Virus record (IMG/VR): IMGVR_UViG_3300020213_000078
Coordinates: 1 to 33,329 of that record
Source of the DNA: a virus
DNA: 33,329 bases
Reading direction: 5' to 3' (one strand)
Within the stretch, counting starts at the first letter, position 1. Every line of letters starts with the position of its first letter. Below, one piece after another: positions 1-7,984 of this stretch. Below the pieces are notes generated by a model. It did no database searches. It was not told the origin of the DNA and worked only from the letters and a program-made list of their open reading frames with translations. The position numbers were made by a program, and so were the translations under genes.

Positions 1-136
1 GAGCGCCAGAAGGTGTTACAAGAGCGCCCCCGGTTGTATCAGCAGCAATCGCATATTTAACTCCGGCCGTATCTTCTACGATAACAAAGTCTCCGTTATC
101 AGTAGCGGCCTTCGCTTCGAAAGTAAGTGTCTGCAC
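1..136. repeat. Left terminal redundancy (circular overlap)
   Basis: This segment recurs at the right end of the window. The two copies align without gaps and differ only at base 10 (A here, C at the matching right-end position). It lies inside one open reading frame that is continuous across the junction, so the simplest reading is an assembly overlap of a circular or circularly permuted genome. Confidence 0.9.
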
Positions 137-412
137 TTCGGCGACAGGCTTAGTCAATGCTACGGCATACGAAACACCGGAAGCAGCCGAAACGATAATA
201 AAATCTTGATGTGCAGTGTTTGCTTTTGTATCGAATGTCAGGGTTGATACTTCATATACCCCCGAGTCGAAAGTTTTGGCTGCCGGAGTGTTAACGTCCC
301 ACACCGCATGAACGGAATACGCTCCGTCCATAGCCGCTACATCAAAAGGCGCGCTCGTTTCCGTTGTTACTGCGTTTTCGTTCCTTAGTATTTCTGCCGA
401 TTGAACCTTCAT
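1..412 (-). CDS. Virion-associated repeat protein, N-terminal part (continues at right end)
   Basis: The gene starts at ATG 412 after a GAGG ribosome binding site eight bases upstream and runs off the left edge. Across the circle junction it continues to 32184, giving 473 residues. This part holds about 137 residues with two tandem copies of a roughly 38-residue unit of the type TLTF-x-x-KA...DF-x-IV...GV-x-YA-x-A. It lies 33 bases downstream of the tail fibre gene in the late operon, so a structural role (decoration or tail-associated) is inferred. I do not recognise a named family. Confidence 0.8.
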   Translation of the reverse strand, partial: MKVQSAEILRNENAVTTETSAPFDVAAMDGAYSVHAVWDVNTPAAKTFDSGVYEVSTLTFDTKANTAHQDFIIVSAASGVSYAVALTKPVAEVQTLTFEAKAATDNGDFVIVEDTAGVKYAIAADTTGGALVTPSGA

Positions 413-445
413 TTCTCGCTTCCTCGTATAGTTATTTTTATAAAA

Positions 446-2254
446 TTAACTTCCTGTGCCAACATAGTAGGTCATTGTTTGGCTACGATTCATACCTGCG
501 GCCGATCCGTTTGCGAATGTCGAGGTTCCTTCGGTTCCATCACGATAAATCGAAATGTCACCCGCTGTGCTAATTTGCGCCAGCCCCGCATCAGCAGTTC
601 TTGCGCCAGAATTGAGCATCTCGCCAAGCGTACATCCCTGAGTAACCGTCAGAGGACGAAAGCCGACTGGTATTTTTGTATTGTTTACTAAGGCAGCACT
701 ACTCACCGTTGGCGTTGCTGTGCAACTTGGGAGATATAGCGTAACCCAATCGCCGACTCTTTGAAGTCTCAAGGTCAGGGAGCCAGTTGTCCCCGCACCA
801 GTAAATGAGAATGTTGAGCTAAAACTTGTGGTAACGCCGTACGGCCAACATGGTTGTAGCTTTAGGCCCCCGGTCACTAAGGTGTGCGTTCCCGACTGCG
901 AGCCTGATGTCTCTACGTATGTACCAGCTATCGCATTCGCTAACGAGGTAGACGCGTTGAATGTATTGGTAGCAACATTCGCAGCGTAATATGTCGCGCT
1001 GGCACTGAGCCCCGTAGGTAAGGCCCCGGTGGTTGTTAGATAAAACTTGTCGCCGTTTGCCATTCCATGAGAATTCAGAGTGAATACACCCGGAGTCGCA
1101 ATTGTCACAGTAAAGGTGCCGGTAAAATAGTTTGCTTTAACGTCACCAAGCAAATTTGTAGCCGTAGCCGTTCTGGTATTAGAGCTATTTCCTATGTCGG
1201 TATTGAATGCGTTGAGTGTCGAGCTTGCCGCCGACGCCCAAGATGAAACAGTTCCATTAGTGCTAAGAAGCTTTCCGCTGTTTGCCGCCTGCGAAGGGAG
1301 CAGCGTATTAAGTAGCGCATCCGCTGTTGCCGCATTTACTCCTGTCCCGCCGTTAGCAAGAGGAAGCAGGCCCGTGATAGCAGTATCCGCTGGAATATTT
1401 GTAAGAGTATTAGATGATCCGCTAATTGTCTTATTCGTGAGTGTTACCGAAGCAGCATTTTTAGTTGCATCAGAGGTGTTATCTACATTCCCTAGCCCAA
1501 CTTGGGATGCAGTAACAGAGTGAGGATTCGATATGCTTGATGTGTGCGAAGTTAATGTGCTTGATGTAGCTCTTGTGTCAACGTCCGTTTGAAGTTCGTT
1601 TAAAGCACCTTGGACCGTAGTAGCCGCGAGGTTTCCACTTGGTGTATTCGTTAACGCAGTCCCAGCATGTGCGTCCGTTGTGTCGGCGATGTGGTCTGAT
1701 AGGGATGATGCGTTCGTATTAATCTGAGTTTGAATCGCCGAAGTCACACCGTCAAGATAGCCGTACTCAGCATTTGATACCGTACCAGTTCCGATATCAG
1801 CCGCATTGATTGCGCCAGGCGAAAGGATGTTCGCTAGGACTTTCCAGTCTGTTGTTGCTGCGTGGTATTGGATGATAACGCATTGGCTATTACGGTTTAA
1901 AACTAAAGTAGCCGCGCCCTTGATGGTTTGGGCACCGTTTGGAGTAATCGTGATGTTATTTGTCGCTGCGTCTGGCTTGCCATCGACAATTGCGAAGATT
2001 TGCCCATCTGACCCCGCTTGAAGGGATACAGCAGTAGCACCGGCAACAGTTAGATTTATAACAACCGCGAAATCAGTTGCGTTCGCCACAGTAACGGGAG
2101 TCGCAACAGCAACCCTTACCGCCTGCTTCATCTGCTTTGTAACTCCGGCCCGATCTCGCAAGGCTATGAGAAAGTTCGAGAGAGAAGGCCAGTTTACTTC
2201 GCCTGAAGTCGGGATTGAGTAGGTTGTTCCATCCCATGAGCCTGAGGAAGCCAT
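446..2254 (-). CDS. Tail fibre / receptor-binding protein candidate
   Basis: The product has 602 residues. It is rich in Ser, Thr, Ala, Gly and Asn, with fibre-like stretches such as a YGYLDGVTS-x-IQTQIN motif (around residue 165), which is common in phage fibres, and a PLANGGTG motif (around 300), which is found in many tail fibres. Residues of about 385-460 form a beta module (HGM-x-NGD...LPTGLS...TSLANAIAGT) that recurs in other virion proteins here. The C-terminal 130 residues are probably the receptor-binding head. The start ATG follows GAGGTT. It is the first gene after the coat protein and a likely terminator, which fits lower expression than coat. It would act at the virion tail to bind the host surface. 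Confidence 0.82.
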   Translation of the reverse strand: MASSGSWDGTTYSIPTSGEVNWPSLSNFLIALRDRAGVTKQMKQAVRVAVATPVTVANATDFAVVINLTVAGATAVSLQAGSDGQIFAIVDGKPDAATNNITITPNGAQTIKGAATLVLNRNSQCVIIQYHAATTDWKVLANILSPGAINAADIGTGTVSNAEYGYLDGVTSAIQTQINTNASSLSDHIADTTDAHAGTALTNTPSGNLAATTVQGALNELQTDVDTRATSSTLTSHTSSISNPHSVTASQVGLGNVDNTSDATKNAASVTLTNKTISGSSNTLTNIPADTAITGLLPLANGGTGVNAATADALLNTLLPSQAANSGKLLSTNGTVSSWASAASSTLNAFNTDIGNSSNTRTATATNLLGDVKANYFTGTFTVTIATPGVFTLNSHGMANGDKFYLTTTGALPTGLSASATYYAANVATNTFNASTSLANAIAGTYVETSGSQSGTHTLVTGGLKLQPCWPYGVTTSFSSTFSFTGAGTTGSLTLRLQRVGDWVTLYLPSCTATPTVSSAALVNNTKIPVGFRPLTVTQGCTLGEMLNSGARTADAGLAQISTAGDISIYRDGTEGTSTFANGSAAGMNRSQTMTYYVGTGS

Positions 2255-2265
2255 TTGATAACCTC

Positions 2266-2308
2266 AAAAAAAAGGGGGAGGGCCAAGGTTTCCCCTGACC
2301 GTTCCCCA
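2266..2308 (-). terminator. Candidate Rho-independent terminator after the coat gene
   Basis: On the minus strand a G/C-rich segment able to form a short stem (GGGG or AGGG pairing with CCCT or CCCC) is followed by a run of eight T (2273-2266). The T run abuts the tail fibre ribosome binding site, so it could attenuate transcription between a highly expressed coat gene and the fibre. The stem is short and interrupted, hence only moderate confidence. Confidence 0.5.
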
Positions 2309-2320
2309 AGTTTTACATTA

Positions 2321-3634
2321 CTAAGTAGCGGATTCGTCGTTGATGCCAGAGATATAAAGGTTTTGATTCGGTTCAGCAGTGAAGATGTATTCATCGCTGA
2401 ATGACTTGAACTGATAACCAGCTTGGTTAGTCAATTGCTCGATCAAATCTTGTCCCATTCCAGGAACTTTGAAACCGACTTGAGCTGATCCCGATCGATG
2501 CCAAACTTCTGGTTTCAGAACGAATGCATCGCCTTCTTTTACGTTGCGAGTCGCTTTGACGGTGATTTTTCCGGTCTGAGTGTAAAACTCAATGTCCATG
2601 AATCCGTTTGCAGCGTTATTTGGAGAGTAGGACTTGTCGTAAACACGAAGGCCAGCTTCGGTATTTGCGAGAGTTCCCCAAGTTCTAGGATTGACGTAAC
2701 AATTAACTGCGCCTTCAAGTCCGCCACAGTTAACAGCGTTAGCCATACCTTCTTGCAGCTTTGCAAGTGTAAGCTTCCCAGAGCAAGCGTACAGATTGCC
2801 GGCGAACAACTCATATTGCGAGTTGTTGATGCCGAATACAGTGCCCGTTGTTCCGAGGATGTACTTAACGCCGAACATTTCGCCCTGAGTTTCCCAGCCG
2901 TCGAAAACAAGCTTGTGAGAAGTTGCGGAAGAAGCTGCTACGGGAGTGAAATCAACTTCGATGTAGCCGAATTGCGCATAAGGACGAACCAATTTGCCAG
3001 AAGCCACTACTAAGCCCGAGCTAGTTGCAATTTGGTTGACTTTGATTCCCTTTTTGCCGACCCAGTGGCCAGCCGCGAAAGATCCGGGAGCCAAAAGAAT
3101 CATCTTACTTGCTGCGCTGATTCCGCCTGTAGCAAACACGATTCCGTTAAGAGTCGCCGCGCCCGCTGTGAAAGAAACACCGCGATAGGTCGCAGTTGCA
3201 TATGAAACATATCCCAAGCCTTCAGTCGCTTGGCCGTACCAGCGAGAAATTTCTTTCAAAGCGCTGTGCGACTTCAAATTGTTGCGAGTGATGAACTTTG
3301 TAGCTTCCATGAAAGCGACTTTGTCGCCCATTGATCGTGAGATAGTGGCGAAAGGGAGGATAGAAGGAAGAACCGAAACATAAGGCTCAACTTCTGTTTG
3401 TTTCACAGCGCCAGCGATTGCCGGGTTGATTGTGAAAGCGTTTTGAGCTGATCCGCCGAAAGTGATTCCGACTTCTGCGCCCAAAATTACGTCTTCCTTG
3501 AACTTGTCGCCGACTTTCCCCTTTTCTTCCCAAGGAATGTCTTTTTCTAACTGCTGATCGTTAGGAACCAAGTCATGGTCCTGGCCGTATGTCTCTTTGA
3601 ATAGATCAATTACTGTATTGTCTGATACCTGCAT
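2321..3634 (-). CDS. Major capsid protein
   Basis: The product has 437 residues and sits directly downstream of a scaffold-like gene and a small structural gene, which is the usual place for the coat protein. Its composition is that of a soluble beta-rich coat protein (many G, A, V, T and aromatic residues, no membrane segment), and its length fits HK97-fold podovirus coat proteins. The N-terminal part is charged (DLFKETYGQDHD) and is followed by a helix-rich segment around residues 105-135. The start follows an AAAGGGG ribosome binding site, one of the strongest in the window. The assignment is from position, length and composition, with no catalytic motif to confirm it. Confidence 0.75.
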   Translation of the reverse strand: MQVSDNTVIDLFKETYGQDHDLVPNDQQLEKDIPWEEKGKVGDKFKEDVILGAEVGITFGGSAQNAFTINPAIAGAVKQTEVEPYVSVLPSILPFATISRSMGDKVAFMEATKFITRNNLKSHSALKEISRWYGQATEGLGYVSYATATYRGVSFTAGAATLNGIVFATGGISAASKMILLAPGSFAAGHWVGKKGIKVNQIATSSGLVVASGKLVRPYAQFGYIEVDFTPVAASSATSHKLVFDGWETQGEMFGVKYILGTTGTVFGINNSQYELFAGNLYACSGKLTLAKLQEGMANAVNCGGLEGAVNCYVNPRTWGTLANTEAGLRVYDKSYSPNNAANGFMDIEFYTQTGKITVKATRNVKEGDAFVLKPEVWHRSGSAQVGFKVPGMGQDLIEQLTNQAGYQFKSFSDEYIFTAEPNQNLYISGINDESAT

Positions 3635-3662
3635 TGTATTTAACCCCTTTCGAGTGTTTTAG

Positions 3663-4151
3663 TTATTTAGGAAGCCAATCGATAAGAATTTCGATAGTTC
3701 CAGCAGCCAGAGTGTCCATGTCAGGACTGTTACCCCAGTCTACTTTCAATGCGATGTTACCATTAGCGCCTACTGCGATTTTTGTTTCCAAAGTTGAAGC
3801 AGTTAAACCGGTTGAAACTTGGTCTTGACGCTCAACCAAAGTGTTAGAAGCTGAGTAGCAGCGAGCTACCATGTTCAAAACGCTTCTAGCTTGGCCGCCC
3901 ATATTGACGATAACTGCCATCGCATCAGCGCCCATCGATGTAGCATCGAAAGCTGCAAGCAAGAACTCGTTAGTCGTTCCAAGGAAGCTATCAATAACCG
4001 CTTGCGAAGCAATAGCATCGAAAGCAACTAAGCTTGCGCTATGAGCTGGGATAGCAATTACAGTTTTTGCGGCCGTTAGTTTGTAAAGAAGCTTCAGCGT
4101 TTGAGGCTGAGTCCTATCCAATTGGTCATTGTATAATGCTAAATCTCGCAT
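3663..4151 (-). CDS. Virion structural protein candidate (162 aa)
   Basis: I chose the ATG at 4151 (MRDLALYNDQ) because AAAGGA precedes it at good spacing. A longer upstream reading would overlap the scaffold gene end. The product is Ala/Val rich with no membrane segment and lies between scaffold and coat, where head decoration or completion proteins are often encoded. Its C-terminal 30 residues (GNIALKVDWGNSPD...GTIEILIDWLPK) resemble the end of the 126-residue product at 5210-5590 (GKLAVKVTYGSTPT...ALEVHLFFYN), suggesting that the two are paralogues. Function is not otherwise recognised. Confidence 0.75.
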   Translation of the reverse strand: MRDLALYNDQLDRTQPQTLKLLYKLTAAKTVIAIPAHSASLVAFDAIASQAVIDSFLGTTNEFLLAAFDATSMGADAMAVIVNMGGQARSVLNMVARCYSASNTLVERQDQVSTGLTASTLETKIAVGANGNIALKVDWGNSPDMDTLAAGTIEILIDWLPK

Positions 4152-4164
4152 CGTCTTTTTTCCT

Positions 4165-5088
4165 TTATGCTTGTTTGATTCTTGAGTTGATCCACTCGTC
4201 AATTCCTAGCTTCTTCTTAGCCTGTGGAGCTTTCGCGTCCGAAGGTTTAGTACGAACTTTGGAACGATCAGAGAGGAGTTGATTTGCTTGGTACTCGGAG
4301 ATTCTTTTCACAATATCTAGTCCCAGAACTTGTACAAGCTCCGGGGTTTCGAGCTGTGGCAAAAACTCTTTGATATCTTCATGGATCGAGGAAACTGCTT
4401 TCTGAGAAGCTTTATCGGCTGGCAAAGATTCTTTCTTAGCATCCATCCTGGCCATCATCTCATCGATGATTCTGATGACTAGTCTCGGAGTGGGTTTTCT
4501 ACCCAAGGCTTTCAGAGCGTCCCCAACTTCCTTGTCGAGGTCTTCGTGGGCCTGCTTAAGAGTCGCTTCTTTTTCAACCTTAGCCCTCTTGTCGGCATCG
4601 TCCTTGTCTTTATCTTCTCGGTCTTTAAGCTTAGCCTCGAGTTCGCGTGCTCTAGCCTCGCCCGGATTTTGTCGCCTTAGTTCCTCTTCCTCAAGATCTC
4701 TGATCAAGAAATCTTCCATCAGCTCTTTGGCTTTCGCCTTGCCAAGCTTTTGGGTTAAGAAGGATAGATCACCAGCTTCCAAAGCCTGTTGAACTTGCTG
4801 AACGGATTTTTCTTTCTGAGAAGCTTCTTGGAAACGTCGGTCAGATGCTTGTCTGATCTGATAGTCCCGCACTAGCGTCTCGTAATCGATTTCTACGTCC
4901 TTGCCGTCAACCTTTACCTTGTGTTTAGTTCCCATAAACGGATTCGATGACTCGCCTTCTTTCGATGGTTGAGCTTTCGTTGGTGTCTGTACTTGCACTT
5001 TGGGAGTGGGTACATACTCGCGTTTTTGGTTGCCAGAAATAGCGCCAGGAGCACTAGCGCCCCCAGCAGCGTTCGCTGCATCAGACAT
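4165..5088 (-). CDS. Capsid scaffolding protein
   Basis: The product has 307 residues and is highly charged, with a long predicted coiled coil (about residues 90-190, dense in K, E, D, R and Q), an N-terminal low-complexity region (Ala/Gly/Pro), and a basic helical C-terminus. This is the classic profile of phage scaffolding proteins, which template procapsid assembly and bind the coat through a basic C-terminal helix. It sits between the terminase genes and the coat gene. The start ATG follows GAGGC. About 120 untranslated bases separate it from the upstream gene; I see no convincing promoter there, only a weak TTGTAG/TATAAG pair with a 15-base spacer. Confidence 0.8.
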   Translation of the reverse strand: MSDAANAAGGASAPGAISGNQKREYVPTPKVQVQTPTKAQPSKEGESSNPFMGTKHKVKVDGKDVEIDYETLVRDYQIRQASDRRFQEASQKEKSVQQVQQALEAGDLSFLTQKLGKAKAKELMEDFLIRDLEEEELRRQNPGEARARELEAKLKDREDKDKDDADKRAKVEKEATLKQAHEDLDKEVGDALKALGRKPTPRLVIRIIDEMMARMDAKKESLPADKASQKAVSSIHEDIKEFLPQLETPELVQVLGLDIVKRISEYQANQLLSDRSKVRTKPSDAKAPQAKKKLGIDEWINSRIKQA

Positions 5089-5209
5089 TAAGTGCCTCGC
5101 CGTTATTGAGGGTAGAGGTTATGAATTCATATGATTGGTATAAGGAGAACTTATAGTAACTTTAACACAACTACAAGGAACCGTGACACGAGAGGAAGAA
5201 TTTGCGCGC

Positions 5210-5590
5210 CTAGTTATAGAAAAACAGATGAACTTCCAGCGCCTCGGTTGGTGTCGGAGTCGATCCGTAAGTCACCTTAACGGCTAGCTTACCTTGGGAG
5301 TCGTACCACCAACCAAAACTTGTAGAAGTCTCGCCCTGTTTCACTATCCTCATGACCTGAGCCGCGGTCACATGCCCTGAAACTTGAATGATCTGCTCAG
5401 TGTCATGCTTAAGATTTACTATCTTGATTTCGCCTGCGAGGTTGTCGGCAAGAGTCACCCCATTCTTTAGCGTTCTGATCACTTCTTCTACGAACGTCCC
5501 CATATACTGAAAGAAGTCTGGGATCTTTTGCCCAACTTCAGTTGCTAGATATTTTGAGATTTCCAGAAGCCTTGAGATTGTAATTTTCAT
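5210..5590 (-). CDS. Structural protein candidate (126 aa)
   Basis: The product has 126 residues, starting at an ATG that overlaps the stop of the preceding 55-codon gene (ATGA). The N-terminal third is helical (SRLLEISKYLATEVGQKIP) and the C-terminal half is beta-like, ending ALEVHLFFYN. That half resembles the C-terminus of the 162-residue protein next to the coat gene. Its location between terminase and scaffold suggests a head-related role. No family recognised. Confidence 0.75.
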   Translation of the reverse strand: MKITISRLLEISKYLATEVGQKIPDFFQYMGTFVEEVIRTLKNGVTLADNLAGEIKIVNLKHDTEQIIQVSGHVTAAQVMRIVKQGETSTSFGWWYDSQGKLAVKVTYGSTPTPTEALEVHLFFYN

Positions 5591-5754
5591 TTAAGATGCG
5601 CCTCTGCCATGTGGATTAGGGCCTGGAAATTAAGACTAGGGCAACACTCTTCAAGATATTTTTTCGCAATCTCAAGCTTTCGCTCTAAGACTTTAAGTTT
5701 CTCTGAAAAGCACGAGCACGTTCCGTGAGCTTTACATTTTTCTTCTGGTTCCAT
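5587..5754 (-). CDS. Small Cys-containing helical protein (55 aa)
   Basis: The ATG at 5754 (MEPEEKCKAHGTCSCFSEK) is preceded by GAAAGG and lies inside the terminase 3' end in another frame, overlapping it by 23 bases. The stop overlaps the next start as ATGA. The peptide has a C-x6-C-x-C cluster, then an amphipathic or coiled-coil helix (KLKVLERKLEIAKKYLEE) and one further Cys-Cys pair. A metal-binding or disulfide role is possible. A longer upstream reading in this frame is an artefact of the terminase gene. Confidence 0.6.
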   Translation of the reverse strand: MEPEEKCKAHGTCSCFSEKLKVLERKLEIAKKYLEECCPSLNFQALIHMAEAHLK

Positions 5755-7141
5755 TTCCAAAAACCTTTCTTTCAACTTGAGTAAATCCCTGCTTTGGTAG
5801 AATCGGTGCCGTTTTGTTGATAGTAGGCGGAATCCATTGCGTCTGAGAAGGATAGTTCCCGGCCGTATATGGCGAGGATCTATCGATATGTCTCGTGCCA
5901 TACATAAAAGCTGCGAATGCGTCCATGTGGCCCAGCGTATTCGATCTGCTAAAGTCTGTTCGATTTTTATTGAAAGTACCAGATCGACAAGTTTGCACAA
6001 GTAGCTCACATCTGGGATGAATCAAAACTTTGTTAGTGGTGAAACGATTCGCGGCCACATTGATGTTAGCTTCCCAGTCCTCTTTCGTAGGAGTTCTGAT
6101 TTCGATCCCGTGTGTCTGAGAGATATCGACCTGAATCTGTCCAGAGGCGTCCACAACGATCGACTTCACATCGTACTGAGATAGCCATCGCTCCTTAAGA
6201 TCATCCGTTATCTTCTTGGTCGATGTGTTGTGTGGCCACCAAATCTCATCGATCCAAAGATCCTTCGCTTGTAGAAAGTCATGACCGACTAGATAAGCTG
6301 CCGTGAAGTCCCTCACTCCGCCCCAATCTGCATATACTTCGAGGTTTACCGGACTTGGGATCTCAAAATCTCTAACGTGCAGCAGTTGATCGAAGTCGGG
6401 AGCTAGGACGATAGATCTGTCCCTGATGACTTGGCATAGATACTCACGCTTCCAGTCATCCGTATGAACTCCGCCAGCCCTTCTTACGCAAGCCTCGAAC
6501 TGTGCCGGAGTTAGGGCCGTATTATCGTAGATGGTATAGATATAAAGGCATCCGCTAAGCTCAGCCTTGGCCATCGTCTCGGTGATAAATGGGTGGTCTG
6601 GAATCTTTGGCGGGGTAGTAAGAAAGATCATCTTTCCGGCGTCCGAGTGGGTTAGTGCCGGACCAAGATCTGAGCGCATCGACTCCATATAACTATCCGG
6701 CGAACTATCGACCACTTCCTCGATGTAGATATTTTGGAGTGTCTTGCCCCTTTGAGAAGATGAGTTAACATCGAAGCCCCCGATTATTAACTCTGAGTTT
6801 CCTATGTACCATCTCTTCTCGGATTTGAGCCTTCTGACCACACCAGGAGGAGCGTCCTTTATGATCCTCTCAAGCCTCGGTACAACGATATCCCGGCATT
6901 GCTCATAAGTAGGCCCAACTATCATTATGGATCGATCTGGGAAGCGTAGGCAGTCTTCCACAGCCATAGCTACGCCCATGAACGATTTTCCAAATTGTCT
7001 GCTGCAAAGTACGACTGGTTCATCGACTTCGGGAGGTAAGTCTCGTATGGCATGATAGATCGGTAGTTGTTGGTCCCAGAGCTTGTACGATAAGCAGCCT
7101 GCATTCCACATGGCGTGAGCTGCATCGGTATAGCTAATCAT
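5732..7141 (-). CDS. terL: Terminase large subunit (ATPase and nuclease)
   Basis: The product has 469 residues, as usual for TerL. It shows an atypical Walker A, CSRQFGKSF (residues 46-54), of the SRQ-x-GKS type common in terminases, a Walker B-like NIYIEE (137-142) and a coupling motif FLTTPP (173-178). The C-terminal RNase H-like nuclease has acidic residues D272 (YADWG), D331 (VVDASG) and D407 (GHMDAFAAF). It pumps DNA into the procapsid through the portal and cuts the concatemer. The start overlaps the stop of the TerS candidate (ATGA). Packaging type (headful or site-specific) cannot be read from this. Confidence 0.95.
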   Translation of the reverse strand: MISYTDAAHAMWNAGCLSYKLWDQQLPIYHAIRDLPPEVDEPVVLCSRQFGKSFMGVAMAVEDCLRFPDRSIMIVGPTYEQCRDIVVPRLERIIKDAPPGVVRRLKSEKRWYIGNSELIIGGFDVNSSSQRGKTLQNIYIEEVVDSSPDSYMESMRSDLGPALTHSDAGKMIFLTTPPKIPDHPFITETMAKAELSGCLYIYTIYDNTALTPAQFEACVRRAGGVHTDDWKREYLCQVIRDRSIVLAPDFDQLLHVRDFEIPSPVNLEVYADWGGVRDFTAAYLVGHDFLQAKDLWIDEIWWPHNTSTKKITDDLKERWLSQYDVKSIVVDASGQIQVDISQTHGIEIRTPTKEDWEANINVAANRFTTNKVLIHPRCELLVQTCRSGTFNKNRTDFSRSNTLGHMDAFAAFMYGTRHIDRSSPYTAGNYPSQTQWIPPTINKTAPILPKQGFTQVERKVFGNGTRRKM

Positions 7142-7449
7142 TCCTTATTAGTTCCAACCGCCTGTTGCCTAGCTATCTGCCAAAGCACCGCCATGTTGTC
7201 CGAAGTCACCTTGATAGGCTCTCCCGACTCACCCGTTACTTCAATAGCCTTAAGAGTCGGATAGCAGTAGCTCATGAGTTTTAGCCAAACATCGATTTTT
7301 TTGTCGGGTCCGACTAGTGGTAGGAGCTTCATAATTTCGTCAATCGGGGATAGTTTCTCTTCGAGAAGTTGATCGAGTACCTTGCAAGAAGCCTTGTTAG
7401 TAGCTCCTTTTTTCCTACCCCCCGTTTTTGCCATCCCCTTTTTAAACAT
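7138..7449 (-). CDS. terS: Terminase small subunit candidate
   Basis: The product has 103 residues, immediately upstream of and translationally coupled to TerL. The N-terminus (GGRKKGATNKAS) matches the basic GRxxGxxNK motif common to a large group of phage small terminase or DNA-binding proteins. A segment ending YCYPTLKAIEVTGESGEPIKV also fits that group (typical form YxYPxxKxxExxGExG). It would recognise phage DNA and present it to TerL. The ATG at 7449 has TAGGAG at good spacing; a second ATG five codons in is less well placed. Confidence 0.75.
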   Translation of the reverse strand: MFKKGMAKTGGRKKGATNKASCKVLDQLLEEKLSPIDEIMKLLPLVGPDKKIDVWLKLMSYCYPTLKAIEVTGESGEPIKVTSDNMAVLWQIARQQAVGTNKE

Positions 7450-7466
7450 ACTATAATTCTCCTACT

Positions 7467-7721
7467 TTAGAATTTCCGCATAACCGTTGCGGCTTGTGGA
7501 GCCATCATCTTCATTTCAAGCCCCGAAACCTTGTCGGTAAGAACTTTCAAATTATGAGTTGCCTGGTTATGCAGCTCAGATAAAGCCTCTTGAGCTTTCC
7601 TGATTCTCTCCTCAGCTTGGTACAAGGCTAGTCGGTCCTTCGCTCTTTGACGGAAGTCCATCGCGATAATCCCGCTTAGTATCCCGATAAATAGTCCGAT
7701 AATAGCGAGAGCAGCTTCCAT
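7467..7721 (-). CDS. Small membrane protein with coiled-coil tail (84 aa)
   Basis: The protein has an N-terminal transmembrane segment (residues about 2-21, AALAIIGLFIGILSGIIAM), then a basic stretch and a long coiled coil (about 28-72). It is the first gene of the late operon, with AAGGTG ahead of the ATG. The shape (one anchor plus coiled coil) is seen in inner-membrane spanins and in some pinholins, but the gene is far from the endolysin. A lysis or membrane-docking role is therefore only a possibility. Confidence 0.75.
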   Translation of the reverse strand: MEAALAIIGLFIGILSGIIAMDFRQRAKDRLALYQAEERIRKAQEALSELHNQATHNLKVLTDKVSGLEMKMMAPQAATVMRKF

Positions 7722-7787
7722 TTGTTCACCTTATGAGTTGCGGCATCAATCATTACCATAGCATTGATCTTTTTTAGATAACATTGG

Positions 7788-7815
7788 ACTATATGCTAAG
7801 AGCAAGTCACATCAA
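7788..7815 (-). promoter_or_regulatory. Candidate late promoter
   Basis: On the minus strand TTGATG (7815-7810) is followed after 16 bases by TATAGT (7793-7788), close to sigma-70 consensus boxes. It lies about 65-90 bases upstream of the first late gene and overlaps the 5' region of the oppositely directed lysine-rich peptide gene, so transcription of the two would interfere. Confidence 0.5.
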
Positions 7816-7842
7816 CACTTTGATATAGAAAGGAGTCAGAAC

Positions 7843-7914
7843 ATGGCTTCCAAGAAAACAGCTAAGAAATCTGGCAAAAAAGCGGCTAAAAAAGTTGCAA
7901 AGAAGGCCTGTTAA
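7843..7914 (+). CDS. Lysine-rich histone H1-like peptide (23 aa)
   Basis: The ATG follows AAAGGAG with a seven-base gap, an excellent ribosome binding site. The 23-residue product is built from Ala-Lys-Lys repeats (MASKKTAKKSGKKAAKK...) and ends in Cys. Ten residues are lysine and none are acidic. Such composition matches the tails of histone H1-like and AlgP-like proteins and suggests nucleic-acid or polyanion binding. It is the only plus-strand gene outside the 17.2-18.6 kb cluster and sits between the accessory and late operons. No family assignment is possible at this length. Confidence 0.6.
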   Translation: MASKKTAKKSGKKAAKKVAKKAC

Positions 7915-7932
7915 TTCAGACTTTCGCCAGTA

Positions 7933-7952
7933 AAGCAGCTAGGCATCTGCTT
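7933..7952. other. Perfect 6-bp hairpin in operon junction
   Basis: AAGCAG and CTGCTT flank an eight-base loop. It lies just after the lysine-rich peptide gene and downstream of the last gene of the leftward accessory operon. A T run occurs about 19 bases further along the plus strand, too far for a canonical terminator. It may be a weak bidirectional terminator or an RNA stabiliser. Confidence 0.35.
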
Positions 7953-7984
7953 GGTTAACTGCCTCACATCTTTTTTCAGAATGC

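Noticed and set aside
2498-3013. A 171-codon open frame antisense to the coat gene
   Set aside because: It lies wholly inside the coat gene on the other strand, has no ribosome binding site and no protein-like features; it follows from the coat gene's codon use.
5089-5209. Promoter ahead of the scaffold gene
   Set aside because: Only a TTGTAG/TATAAG pair with a 15-base spacer is present, too weak to list.
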